NCBI GenBank assembly: GCA_010909725.1
Contig: JAACMV010000011.1
Span: forward strand, 372,001 to 436,000
Reading direction: 5' to 3'
Length of the DNA stretch: 64,000 nucleotides
Source of the DNA: Picochlorum sp. 'celeri'
Lineage: Eukaryota > Chlorophyta > Trebouxiophyceae
Below the pieces are notes generated by a model, which was not told the origin of the DNA, did not search any database, and saw only the letters and a list, made by a program, of their open reading frames with translations. Positions within the stretch are counted from its first letter, which is position 1. Every line of letters begins with the position of its first letter. The translations under genes were made by a program, and so were the position numbers. Below, one piece after another: positions 31,233 through 40,741 of the stretch.

Positions 31233-33423
31233 ATGCCCTGTGCTTCTTCTTCTTCTTCGTCTTCTTTTGAAAACCAAAGTGAACACGAGCGACATATTGC
31301 TGTTCCAACGTCGAATATTCATTCATTAGTGACATCTCTGTCAACATTATCTGTGGGAAGAAGAAGGAGACAGGAAAGGAAGAAATCTCGTTCCAACGGA
31401 ATTGACACCGGTGGAGGTCAGGCGAGTGTTGTGGCAGCTGATCAGTTGGAGGATTTATTTAAAATAGCTGAAGAAGCAGTTGTTTCTGGAAAAGGGACAA
31501 GAAAAGGCAGGGTAATGGGGGAACCAACTTTTTCCTCGAGATGCATGAGCGACACGACTGCTCTGTTGGCAGATTGTCCTGATAGTGTGCGGCATATTGA
31601 CACATTGTTTGTGAAGCAGGCTGATGCGATTGAGCTGGCGGATCAGTGTAATAAAGGGTTGGGAAAGTTGCCTCGGCCCACGTTGGTTGTGTCAAAGGAT
31701 TCAAATATTCCCAAGCAGGAGAATGGGTTGTATGTGGGTGATCATCATCAGCGACAGGATGGTGAAAAGGCATCAGAGGAGGAGGAGGAGGAGGTGAAAG
31801 GAGATGGTGACGAGGAGGAGGAGAAGATTCCTGCGCATCATGTGTTTGACTTTTCGCAGGAGGATGCGGAATGTCCAGATATTTACAGTGATGATGGGGA
31901 GGAGGAGGATGTTGGAGAGCGGGTTGATGCGGAGTTGCGGCAGAAATATATGGATATACTTTCAGAATTGAATACAGGTATTGGAGAAAAGGGTGCTGCT
32001 GCTGGGGCGGGTGATGAAGAAAAAGAGGAAACGGAAGAGGAGAAGAAGAAGAGGGAACTGGAGGATGACGAAGCCATTCTGTCGCGGCCACGGTATCCGA
32101 ATGTTATTCGCATTTTCTGTAGAGAATTTTTGAATTCATCAAAAGGGATGTATTATAGAAAATTCAATGCCTGCTCTGTGGCAGCGGCATGGAAAGTTCA
32201 TCTGGAGAATGATCCTGCCAAGCTGCATTGGTACGAGGTGATTCGGGAGAATTTTCCATGTCACTTGTACTTTGATCTCGAGTTTCCTCGGGATGCTGAG
32301 GGATTGAATAAAGACGTAGATGGTGATGCGTATGTCGATGTGTTACTTGCATATGTGAGGAAAAGATTACGGTATGGTTTTGTTCTGCATTGCCACATCA
32401 GCCCATGTTGTGCATGTTTGTCATGACTTTTTTTGTGCTTTTTGCAGGGAGGGATTTTCTTTAGAGTTTCCTGATACAAATGTATATGAATTAGATTCGT
32501 CTTCGGAAGCAAAGTTTTCTCGACATTTGATCGTGAGGATTGAGAGTTACGCATTTTATAATAATATTGCGGTGGGTGACTTTGTTGCACAAGTTCTTGC
32601 AGAGTCTGGAACATCATTGTTCGTGAAGGATAAGAACAAAAAGGACACGTATTTTGTTGATACGGCAGTATATACAAAGAATAGACATTTTAGGCTTGTG
32701 TATTCGTGTAAAGGGGGGCGGAAAGCTTCATTGATGCCGACGCATCGGTTTGCCATGGCAAGGCAGCCCTTGCCAACGCCCGCTCAGATATTCAAGGAGA
32801 CAATGGTGACGGGCGTCGATCCTTCTGCGACACTCCTATCCGTGAGACCCCTCCATCAATTTTCTTCATCCAAGGTACAGAAAGCTGGTGTGGGCACCTC
32901 AAATATCCGAATAGATCGTGGGATGGTGAAGAAGGATGCCAAAGACATGCTTCCAGACGCTGCTGCTATGAAGAGTACGTTTTTTTTTTATTCAATTCAT
33001 CATCGTACATGGAGTGTTGACTATGTTCTATGTTCATGTACAGAACTGCAATCAATTGCAAATGCAGCCATCCCTTTCATTGAACAGTTTGGAGCAAAGA
33101 GGGCAGGGAGACCAACCACTGTTAGGACTGTACAAATTTGTGGTGGGAATGGCCGTGTCGCATACAGCATGCTTGGTACGTGTTTTCAAAGCTGCAGCAC
33201 CGTTGATCAAACAATATGTACAACATATATTTGGTTTTGAAATGCAGGAGACGGTGCGCATTACTGTGGAAACATTGGCAGAGATCACCAGAGTAATTTT
33301 ATCTACTATGTGGCAAACTTTTCAACGCTTGGATTGGTTCAAAAATGCTATGACCCGGATTGCAGAAAGTACAAATCGGCAGTATTTGATATTCCAACGA
33401 AATTTGCATGGAATCCAGAGTAA
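31233..33423 (+). CDS. PRIMPOL: PrimPol, primase-polymerase
   Basis: Four exons: 31233-32371, 32448-32974, 33044-33175 and 33248-33423 (introns of 76, 69 and 72 nt); 657 aa. The archaeo-eukaryotic primase motifs are present: CHLYFDLEFPRD (DxE, metal binding), SSEAKFSRHLIVRIE (SxH, nucleotide) and VYTKNRHFRLVYSCKGGR (motif III). The C-terminal zinc-knuckle runs HYCGNIGRDHQSNFIYY to QKCYDPDCRKYK with Cys, His, Cys, Cys ligands. PrimPol reprimes DNA synthesis beyond lesions and reads through damage in nucleus and organelles. Before the core there is an N-terminal extension of about 290 residues, Ser-rich then very acidic (Glu/Asp runs at 170-200 and 250-275), absent from the human protein. The stop lies 5 bp from the convergent aminotransferase stop. 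Confidence 0.93.
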
Positions 33424-33428
33424 ACAAA

Positions 33429-34754
33429 CTAATGTATTTTCGCCGTCTTCTCGACAAGTTCCAGCAGGCCAGATTTCAGCCTGGCTGCTGCATCACGACA
33501 AGCATCTGCTGGCAAATTCCCAAAAGCTATTCGAATGTATCCCTTGCACCCACAGGAGCTTCCTGGTATAACACATATTTTATGCTTTTTAACCAACCAT
33601 TCAACCACTTTTTCATCGTCTTCATATCCTTCTGGTAACTTGCAAAACACGTAAATGGCCCCCTCTGATGGGACAAGAGCATCTTCTCCCAAACAGGATA
33701 CTGCATCTAGCACATATGCTCTGTTTGTGTCCTCCAACATCTTCACTCGCTCGTTCACCCACGATCGGCCCGCCTCTAATGCCCCTAGAGACATGTACTG
33801 ACTCAACTGTGTCGCACAAATAGGAACAGTATCTTGAACTTTGAGCAACTGGGCAGCCAAATTTCCTGGTGCATCTTTATGGAAGGCAATATATCCCTGC
33901 CTCCATCCCATCATGCCAAACGCTTTGCTAAATGAGAATATATGAATCACATGGGGGTCACTGGGGCAGTAATGCTCGTGCCCTTCGTATGTAAAATGCT
34001 CATAGGTATTATCAATCACCAGCCACACATTGTGAGCTTTACAGAGTGCTGCAGCACGATCCAGCTCGTCTTTGGTCATTACAACCCCTGTCGGGTTGTT
34101 AGGATTTACTACTACAACCATTTTTGTGCGCGGATGTTGTGACAAATGTTCCTCCAACCATGCCAAGTCTGGATGAAATGTGTCTCGAGTGCAAGGCCCA
34201 ATCTGCATAGCCTCTGTTCCCAAAGTCATGGAGATCATCATGTGATGGTTGAAATAATACGGTGCGAATAGAACAGCAGAATCTCCTTCATCGGCAAGTG
34301 CAAGGACAATATTCGCAAATGCTTGCTGTGCTCCATGTGTTACATGAGCAATGTAGTCTCGGGACAATGAATTCTCATTTGCCAACTTGCGTACAAGTTC
34401 TTCCCTCAACTCCGGCATACCTTCATCAGGTCCGTACCCGTGAATTATCGAGTGTTCTGTATCCATATTTTTGACAATTGTCTGCACTCGAGAGAGAGCT
34501 TGGGGTGGAGGTTCCCAGAACACAATACCTTGGGCCAAACTCAGTGTCCCCTCTGTTGAGGCCACCAGTGCCCTCATCCTTGTGACCACAGGGTCCTGCG
34601 TCGTTTCGATTCGATGTGAGACACTCATGTCCTTCTTTCCTGCAGATGGGCGGACGACTGTTCTTGCTCGAGCGCGTTGACCACAATCCCCAACTCTTTT
34701 GACAGTATCCAAAGACGTGGACCAGAAAAAGGACGACAGAAAACTCCCTTCCAT
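33429..34754 (-). CDS. Aromatic aminotransferase, ISS1/VAS1-like
   Basis: Single exon, 441 aa from the ATG at 34754. Fold type I PLP enzyme: SLAQGIVFWEPPPQAL, GYGPDEGMPELREELVRKL, VVNPNNPTGVVMT, the PLP-Asp region VIDNTYEHF and the PLP-binding lysine in IFSFSKAFGMMGWRQGYIAF. The C-terminal Arg for substrate carboxylate is in GYIRIAFG. Similarity to the plant ISS1/VAS1 enzymes, which link methionine to aromatic amino acid, auxin and ethylene metabolism, runs along the whole length. About 40 extra N-terminal residues rich in Arg, Ser and Thr (VVRPSAGKKDMS) may target an organelle. The substrate in an alga is inferred. Confidence 0.9.
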   Translation of the reverse strand: MEGSFLSSFFWSTSLDTVKRVGDCGQRARARTVVRPSAGKKDMSVSHRIETTQDPVVTRMRALVASTEGTLSLAQGIVFWEPPPQALSRVQTIVKNMDTEHSIIHGYGPDEGMPELREELVRKLANENSLSRDYIAHVTHGAQQAFANIVLALADEGDSAVLFAPYYFNHHMMISMTLGTEAMQIGPCTRDTFHPDLAWLEEHLSQHPRTKMVVVVNPNNPTGVVMTKDELDRAAALCKAHNVWLVIDNTYEHFTYEGHEHYCPSDPHVIHIFSFSKAFGMMGWRQGYIAFHKDAPGNLAAQLLKVQDTVPICATQLSQYMSLGALEAGRSWVNERVKMLEDTNRAYVLDAVSCLGEDALVPSEGAIYVFCKLPEGYEDDEKVVEWLVKKHKICVIPGSSCGCKGYIRIAFGNLPADACRDAAARLKSGLLELVEKTAKIH

Positions 34755-34835
34755 CAAAACATGCTACAGCTAATTCCAATCAAATAATTGACAGATTACT
34801 ACTATCAATAATAAATAATAATGTTGACACTAGTC

Positions 34836-35197
34836 TCAGATAGTAGGAATACTTTTTGAATACAGGAGGAACGAAATGCCACGGCTTTTCTCTGGCAGGA
34901 ATTCTCTTCCTTGGAATGGATGAACATCTCTGTCATCGGTGCCGGTCAACCAATCATCTGACCGATGCGTATGAATCTCTCTATGCAGGCACACATAGTG
35001 CCATTCATCAAGCTGTATTCCCTGGTGCATGTACTGGAAAATGATTCTCTCACCATGGTGGATGAGATACTGCTTGACACAATCATCAATGTGTTGCAAG
35101 CTTTATTCCTCTGCATTCACCGCCAGTTGGTGACTGTTTCTCCAGACTGCCACATCAAGAAAGTGCTCTTCTTGACAGCTGCATTGAATTCATTCAT
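34836..35197 (-). CDS. Small conserved-looking protein, splice structure uncertain
   Basis: The minus strand starts with ATG at 35197 (MNEFNAAVKKSTFLMWQSGE) and later carries a clearly coding segment, RIIFQYMHQGIQLDEWHYV, DWLTGTDDRDVHPFQGREF and SFLLYSKSIPTI with stop at 34836. The two parts are in different frames around 35120-35050. Removing 20 nt (35120-35101, GTGAAT...AAAG) restores one frame and gives about 113 aa, while a 74-nt intron ending at GAG|A also restores it. The first would be far shorter than any other intron here. I do not recognise the family. Rich in His, Trp and Tyr; no membrane helix. Confidence 0.5.
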
Positions 35198-35267
35198 TGT
35201 ATTATGACACTCGAGTAACTAGCACATGTTCTAGTGCATGGACCCGTAATCTTCTAGTATCGATGGA

Positions 35268-35909
35268 TTATTTATCGTGAGCATTGGCCCCTGCTTCTAT
35301 CAATGCATGAACCCTCTCAACATCACCATATCGAGACGCCTCCATCAACGCAGTCCACCCATGTTTGTCGCAAGCATTCACATCAGCACCTGCTTTAATC
35401 AAGGCAAAAACTCGTTCTACATCACCACCATCACCAGAGGCAGCCATCAAAGCAGTCTCCCCATCTTTGTCAGAAACATTCACATCAGCTCCTGCATCAA
35501 TCAAGGCATTGACCCTCTCAATATCGCCACCATCACCAGAAGCAATCATCAATGCAGTCCACCCATGCTGATTTTCAGCATTCACATCAGCTCCTGCGTC
35601 AATCAAAGCGCGAGCTTTCGCAAGATCGCCACCATCACCAGAAGCAAACATCAACGCCGTCCATCCATCATTGTCACACGCATTCACATCCGCGCCTTTT
35701 TCAATCAAGGCACAGACTTTCTCAACATCACCAGCTCCAGAGGCATGCATCAACACAGTCCTTTTATTATCATCATCATGACGAGCATTCACATCTGCCC
35801 CCTCTTCGATCAAGGCATACAGTCTCTCAACAGTATCATTTCCAAGAGCAGAAAACAAGGCAGCCACATCATGCCGTCTTTGGGCACCCGACTCCCTGAA
35901 TTCTTCCAT
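35268..35909 (-). CDS. Ankyrin-repeat protein
   Basis: Single exon, 213 aa from the ATG at 35909. Six ankyrin repeats cover most of the protein and the inner ones are very alike: GWTALMFASGDGGDLAKARA, GWTALMIASGDGGDIERVNA and ETALMAASGDGGDVERVFA, each followed by LID/LIKAGADVN. Each unit has an extra Gly-Asp in the loop, so they are 34-35 residues long. The near identity implies recent tandem duplication or gene conversion. Short stretch before the repeats is polar (EEFRESGAQRRHD). No catalytic domain; partner unknown. Confidence 0.85.
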   Translation of the reverse strand: MEEFRESGAQRRHDVAALFSALGNDTVERLYALIEEGADVNARHDDDNKRTVLMHASGAGDVEKVCALIEKGADVNACDNDGWTALMFASGDGGDLAKARALIDAGADVNAENQHGWTALMIASGDGGDIERVNALIDAGADVNVSDKDGETALMAASGDGGDVERVFALIKAGADVNACDKHGWTALMEASRYGDVERVHALIEAGANAHDK

Positions 35910-36376
35910 GTTCAATCCCTATCCCCCATATTTCTTTTAATTTATTTTAATGTATTGATATGGCTGCTCGAAACCTTCCATATACGAGAGGTTGACATTT
36001 TTAATTTTAATTTTAATTTTCAAAATTTTCAAAATTTCAAATTGGACAGGCAGATGACAAGGAGCAGATGGGGCCATGTTTGTGAACCTCCACACCGCAC
36101 GCCAATCATCATCATCATCAGTTCCATTGCTATGCAGCAGTACTCAAGTACCGGGTCGTACTCTAGGGAATCAATCCGTTGTTAATGGAACATGTGCTTG
36201 TTTGGATACTGGTGTCATCAGATGTGGATCTGTTGACAATACTCATAGACGTACTTACTACTACAGTATAATTTATATAGGACCTAACCAAATAAAGCAG
36301 TATAATTTTTTATTTTTTGGCTCATAAGTAGGTATCGTTTTCTCATACTCGGGTCCATTTAAAAGAGGAGCTTGTC
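35910..36376. other. Intergenic AT-rich region
   Basis: Contains a simple AT-rich repeat at 35998-36040 built of TTTTAA and CAAAATTTT units. No gene seen; sequence from 36060 to 36330 has open frames of low quality. Confidence 0.4.
35998..36040. repeat. TTTTAA / AAAATTTTC simple repeats
   Basis: About 43 bp of alternating TTTTAA and CAAAATTTT-like units, downstream (towards the right) of the minus-strand ankyrin gene start, so in its promoter or 5' UTR. Confidence 0.7.
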
Positions 36377-36592
36377 ATGTCGACCTCAACAACGTCCTCA
36401 AACAGTGTCCCAGACCAGAAGGAAGAGCTCGCAAACGAACTCTATGATCTGTTTTTATTGCAAAGAGAGGTTGAGAAAGAGAAGGCGAGGATTAAAAGAA
36501 AATGGAGGCCAATATTGGATATTGACGGGCTGTTGGAGAAGGCCTTCTCTGAATTTCCAAGAATCCCTACAATTGCGGCATTGGAGCAATAG
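36377..36592 (+). CDS. Small hypothetical protein
   Basis: ATG at 36377, 71 aa: a Ser/Thr-rich start, then a charged helix (YDLFLLQREVEKEKARIKRK) and WRPILDIDGLLEKAFSEFP. It ends with TAG at 36590-36592. The same frame then continues open for 66 more codons to 36793 without another stop. It could be one spliced gene, a read-through product, or a short protein followed by a chance frame. Not recognised. The long Lys/Glu helix suggests a structural or nucleic-acid-associated role, but this is a guess. Confidence 0.45.
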   Translation: MSTSTTSSNSVPDQKEELANELYDLFLLQREVEKEKARIKRKWRPILDIDGLLEKAFSEFPRIPTIAALEQ

Positions 36593-36793
36593 TTGTACCA
36601 ACAGACAGAGACATGCAGAGATTCTAAGAAGTTGGATGGAGGGTCTGATGCATTTGATGGAAATGAATGTGACTGCAGTACAGCTCCCGAGGAGGCACCA
36701 CAACAAGAGAATGCCCTGAAGGGCAAGGATACCCCACCAGGGTATCACGAGCTAGAGAGTCTCAACAATACTCGAGAGCATCAGAGAATCTAA

Positions 36794-37199
36794 AATAACA
36801 GAAGCTCAAGAAGTAAGGAAGAACAAGAAAAGAGAGACTGCCTACAACTTGTACAGTGGTGGTTGAGGAAATATGTCCCTGTTGTTGCCCTGGATTTCCT
36901 TACCATGTGATGGGGTCATCTTTCAATCCATGCTGATAGATCCTATGTAAGATGCAAAAGGCCGTATATAGGAATGTCAATACATCACATCAACGTGTGA
37001 GTTGGATATCGTGACCATGCATATACATTCCTCCAATTGGCGCTTGCTTGAGCAAGCAAGCTCCATGGACCTTGAAAGGTCATCATGTGTTCAAGCCAAG
37101 TGTTTTTGCCATGAATACTGATGGCCATTTGGAATCGATTAATTAATCTATTGTATGCCAAATGATAAATTATAGATTATATTTCATTTACAACTAGCT
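36794..37199. other. Intergenic region upstream of MED4
   Basis: Contains two adjacent palindromes (37042-37081). No supported gene or RNA. Confidence 0.4.
37042..37081. repeat. Two adjacent palindromes upstream of MED4
   Basis: GCTTGCTTG-AG-CAAGCAAGC (37042-37061; 9-bp arms, 2-nt centre) and GACCTT-GA-AAGGTC (37068-37081; 6-bp arms, 2-nt centre) lie 6 bp apart, about 120 bp before the MED4 ATG. The same 2-nt purine centre in both is notable. They could be dimeric factor sites. Confidence 0.55.
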
Positions 37200-38130
37200 A
37201 TGAAGGAGAAGAAGAGGCGAATAGGTGCCGAGGAAAAGATCTCTGAAAATGCAATGAAAGACGAGACTCTTCGCCTTTCAAGGGCTGATGTGGATGCACT
37301 TGTCAAAGATGCATTTAATAATAATACTACTTTAGGAATAGATGATCTAAAAATGTATCCAAAGGATGTTTTGCGAGAAAAAGCACGGGAACTTCAGGTG
37401 AGTGCAGCAAACCTATGACTAGTATTTGAATTAAAGATTGATACAATCATTCTTATATCGCACGTTCCTGCAATGCTGTATGTAGCATTCTATTGAGAAT
37501 CTGTATCAGGCAATAGATGATGCGCATGCGTCAGTAGGGATGCGTATTCATGGTAATACGGGTGTGTCTGCCCATGACATCTTGGCATACTCGCATCGTC
37601 TTAGTTACACGAGCTTTGCGCCCCCTGGGTACATCCCAGGGAAGAGTATGCTGTATATGAACAAACCACCAGCTCCTCAGACGGCACAGTTTCAGAATTC
37701 TATTCTGTATACACTGCGATCACAGGAGCAAGAAGATGCTCTGTATGCACCAGCTGTGCCTGAGAAGAAGAAGAAGGAGGAGGAGGATGGTGGCCGTATT
37801 GAACAAGAACGACCCAAATATATAGGTGATATTGATCCAGAATTGCTGAAAAAATTGCCTCCGATGCCAAAGGAATGGTCTGTTGGGGACCCAATTCCTG
37901 GGCTGGATACTGCTGCCAAGGAAAAGATGACAACAACAAAGGCTGCTGCCGAGCTGGCTTTAGAGAAGAAACCTATTGATATAATAAAGTCGACAGAAGC
38001 AAAGGAGCAAACAAAGAAGAAACCTGCGTCAGGATTTGCGTTTGCACTCAATCCAGATCTGGATGCTGACATTGAATTTGGTGTGGATAGTGACGAAGGC
38101 AGCAGCAGCAGCAGTGACGATGACTTTTAA
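37200..38130 (+). CDS. MED4: Mediator complex subunit 4
   Basis: Exons 37200-37397 and 37486-38130 (88-nt intron, acceptor TAG); 280 aa. The central segment matches MED4: DILAYSHRLSYTSFAPPGYI, with an N-terminal helical region (YPKDVLREKARELQHSIENL). The C-terminal half is low complexity (Lys/Glu runs) and ends with acidic SSSSSDDDF. MED4 is in the Mediator middle module, which relays activator signals to RNA polymerase II. A Lys/Ala-rich spacer replaces the more variable part of animal MED4. The call rests on the H-R-x-S-x-T-x-F-A-P core. Confidence 0.8.
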
Positions 38131-38180
38131 ATTATTACAACTCGAATGAAATATATTAATAGTTTACAGAATCATTCTTC

Positions 38181-38912
38181 TTACACGGCAACCGCCGTCC
38201 TCTTCTTTTTCCCACTCTTCTTTCCAGACTTTTTCTTCGAGCTGCTGCTTGAATTCTTCCTTCGTCGTCGTCGCTCTTCGTCATCATCCTCGTAATCCCC
38301 CAACTCCCTCATCGTCAACTGTGGCTCTCCACTTTGCGGTCCAAAGTTATTACCACCACCACCGCCTCCTCCTCCTCCACCACCTCCACTTCCTCCTCCT
38401 CCTCCAAAGATGCCACCACCACCGCTATCTACCAAGAAGTATATTCCTAAAAACAATGCATTCAGAGCTAAATTTCGAGCAATCTTCCCTCCATCCCATC
38501 CTCCACCACCCCCTCCACCATCATTCGTATTAATAGGTGGCAACCCTGGAGGCCCAGACAGCCTCTTTTTCGTCGTCGTATTACTTCGCTCCACATTCGC
38601 CTCCACGACCAATGCACGACGGCATACTTTATTATCTCTAATATATGTATAAATACCACGCCCTTCTCGTACGAGGCCGTGTCGTGGCCCAATGCCTCGA
38701 CTGCCACATGTGGACGGGCCCCACATGCCATTCTGCACCACGACAGTCTTCATATTTCCAGACAGAAGCACCGTGAACAGATAGAATAAATGAAATAATG
38801 CAAATGTACATGCCATTCCAAACCATTCCATGATGCTCATGAAAGAAAAGTAATCTCTTTTCTTATGTATCCGAATTACGGAGTTTCCCGACACCCGCAT
38901 CGACGATATCAT
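38181..38912 (-). CDS. Gly-rich membrane protein of unknown function
   Basis: Single exon, 243 aa. A hydrophobic helix near residues 30-50 (FALFHLFYLFTVLL), a polar middle (RRALVVEANVERSNTTTKKR), then LSGPPGLPPINTND, a Gly run, a second short helix (LALNALFLGIYFLV), an extended poly-Gly region with rare Ser, and a Lys/Ser/Arg tail. The polar middle with RRALVVEANVERS resembles a chloroplast cleavage region, but the first helix makes this uncertain. I do not recognise the family. The antisense strand is open across the Gly run and yields Pro/His-rich shadows. Ends 50 bp from the convergent MED4 stop. Confidence 0.55.
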   Translation of the reverse strand: MISSMRVSGNSVIRIHKKRDYFSFMSIMEWFGMACTFALFHLFYLFTVLLSGNMKTVVVQNGMWGPSTCGSRGIGPRHGLVREGRGIYTYIRDNKVCRRALVVEANVERSNTTTKKRLSGPPGLPPINTNDGGGGGGGWDGGKIARNLALNALFLGIYFLVDSGGGGIFGGGGGSGGGGGGGGGGGGNNFGPQSGEPQLTMRELGDYEDDDEERRRRRKNSSSSSKKKSGKKSGKKKRTAVAV

Positions 38913-39215
38913 CCACGCATGGCTGTCGACCAGGCGGTGGCATATGCATTATGAATTATTTTTGATGCAACAAAAATCACGAGTATTTCTACTCTGTACG
39001 AATGAGTGGCTGAGTGGGGTTACATTTCGTTCATCCTGAAGCCAGCTCTCTCGCTCGAATTCGACTGAGAGAGGGGTAGAGCAGGAGAGACATACCAAAG
39101 AGAGATTGTTTAAGAAGAAGTGAGAGAGAGAGCAGAAGGAAGAGATTACGTTGTTGGCTGTTGCGTGTGGTGGTGTTGGTAGTGGGTAATTCATTGAAAA
39201 ATTCTGGATACGACC
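38913..39215. other. Divergent promoter region
   Basis: About 300 bp between the Gly-rich gene and the J-protein gene. Contains an imperfect inverted repeat of CTCTCTCG/ACTGAGAGAG around 39047-39073 and GA-rich tracts. No gene. Confidence 0.35.
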
Positions 39216-39868
39216 ATGGTTGCGTGGTGGAGGAATTTCTATTCGTCCAACAGAGAGTCAGAAGAACAACAACAACAGTATAGTACGTCTTCGTATGACG
39301 CTGAGGAGCTTCATGGGCTAGGCGACGAGGGGAGTGCAACCGTGGACTTGTACAGTTTGCTGGGTGTGGGGGTCATGGTGCGTTTCTATCTGTCCTTTAC
39401 GTGTATACATGCTGCGATATGAAACATATACATGTCCTGTTATAAGTACTCATCTGAAGAATGCATGCAATTGTGGTGTAGGCGTCTGATGAAGAGCTGC
39501 GGCGATCATGGAAGAAGAAGGCATTTGAACATCACCCAGATAGGCATGCAGGGGATCCGAATTCTACTATTCAGTTCCAAGCTATTCAACACGCATATAA
39601 TGTGTTGAAAGATAAGAATAAAAGGAATGAGTATGACAAAGCCTTGTTGCATCGATTCTATGCAGAGGAATATCTTTATCGATGTGCAGACCTCATACTC
39701 ACCTCGTCCGGGTTGCAATTGCCCATTCATTTTTCCAAGAGTGCGGATCAAAGTGGATCATATGGCACCGAGAAGATTGGAAGTGATTCTCAGTTCTTTC
39801 TCACAGCAACCTCGATGCATCCAGCTGCATCTCGGACCACCACCAACACAACTGCATCATCTTTTTGA
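39216..39868 (+). CDS. J-domain (DnaJ-like) protein
   Basis: Exons 39216-39377 and 39482-39868 (104-nt intron, donor GTGCGT, acceptor TAG); 182 aa. The J domain spans the splice site: DLYSLLGVGVMASDEELRRS, then KKKAFEHHPDRHAGDP with the HPD motif, then AYNVLKDKNKRNEYD. J proteins stimulate Hsp70 ATPase and hand over clients. The N-terminus is Gln/Ser-rich and the C-terminus (about 75 residues) is Ser/Thr-rich without a zinc finger or membrane segment, so it is a type III J protein. Client and location unknown. Confidence 0.88.
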
Positions 39869-40092
39869 TTGATACCAACATTGATGGTTGCGGGATTGTT
39901 TGTTTGATGGGTGTATTTATATATCTAAATATATACTACAGTAGTATTGCATTGTAATTTGTTTCATAGTTACATATATACATCCATCATCATCATCATT
40001 ATTGTATATATCTCTGTATGTGGATGTATGTCTGTATATTCATGTACATCATCTTGAGATGATATGGACTATACCACAATAAAACATTGTAA

Positions 40093-40374
40093 TTATCCAC
40101 CCCGAGCCTCCCGTCTAGTAGCATCATGCAACAGCTCTGTATCAACACTACCCACTGGCAACTGAATATACCTCACAACACTGCCACGAATAAAACAATT
40201 CCTCACTGACAACATGTGAGGATACAGCTCTGGATCCTTCACCTGGATCTTGTTCAATTTAATATTGAGATACTGATCTATAGAGTGCACAGTACCGGTA
40301 ATGCACAAATCATTCTTCAGTTCCACAGTCACCTCCTTTCCCACCACTGTCTTGAAATAGCTATAAAACAGCAT
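40093..40374 (-). CDS. LSM2: U6 snRNA-associated Sm-like protein LSm2
   Basis: Single exon, 93 aa, the usual length. LFYSYFKTVVGKEVTVELKN begins the Sm1 motif, TGTVHSIDQYLNIKLNKIQV completes it, and the Sm2 motif is CFIRGSVVRYIQLP. LSm2 is in both the nuclear LSm2-8 ring, which binds the U6 3' end, and the cytosolic LSm1-7 ring for mRNA decapping. The short tail after Sm2 is also typical. Confidence 0.95.
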   Translation of the reverse strand: MLFYSYFKTVVGKEVTVELKNDLCITGTVHSIDQYLNIKLNKIQVKDPELYPHMLSVRNCFIRGSVVRYIQLPVGSVDTELLHDATRREARGG

Positions 40375-40741
40375 CTTCTATGATCGTTCAATCTTTATTT
40401 CTATAATATGACTACTCTAGCATTCATATATGTCGATGGAATGGATCAGGAAGTGAAATGATTCCTGTATCTTTTCTTGAAATTGATTCTTCTTCCTCTG
40501 CGTGGGTGCCTTCTGCAAAAAAGGATTCTCGATATTGCGATGGTACATGCAAATGATTTTTTTTGTTTTAATGGTTGATACGTGCGGACTGATGAGGTGG
40601 ATGAGAACGCTTTGGTTTTGAGTTTTTAATGTATCATTTACAGAGTTTTCCTCGGCCCCTCTGCAAGGCACATCACTACTACTTGTGTCTCACGAAATAG
40701 CTCTATTTGAATTGATTCTTTTTTCAAACCAAAGGATACCC
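40375..40741. other. Intergenic region, LSm2 / mTERF-like
   Basis: Divergent promoters. A minus-strand 84-codon frame is present without any recognisable feature and is not called. Confidence 0.35.

Noticed and set aside
38249..38652. Pro/His-rich plus-strand frames
   Set aside because: They are shadows of the poly-Gly coding region on the minus strand.
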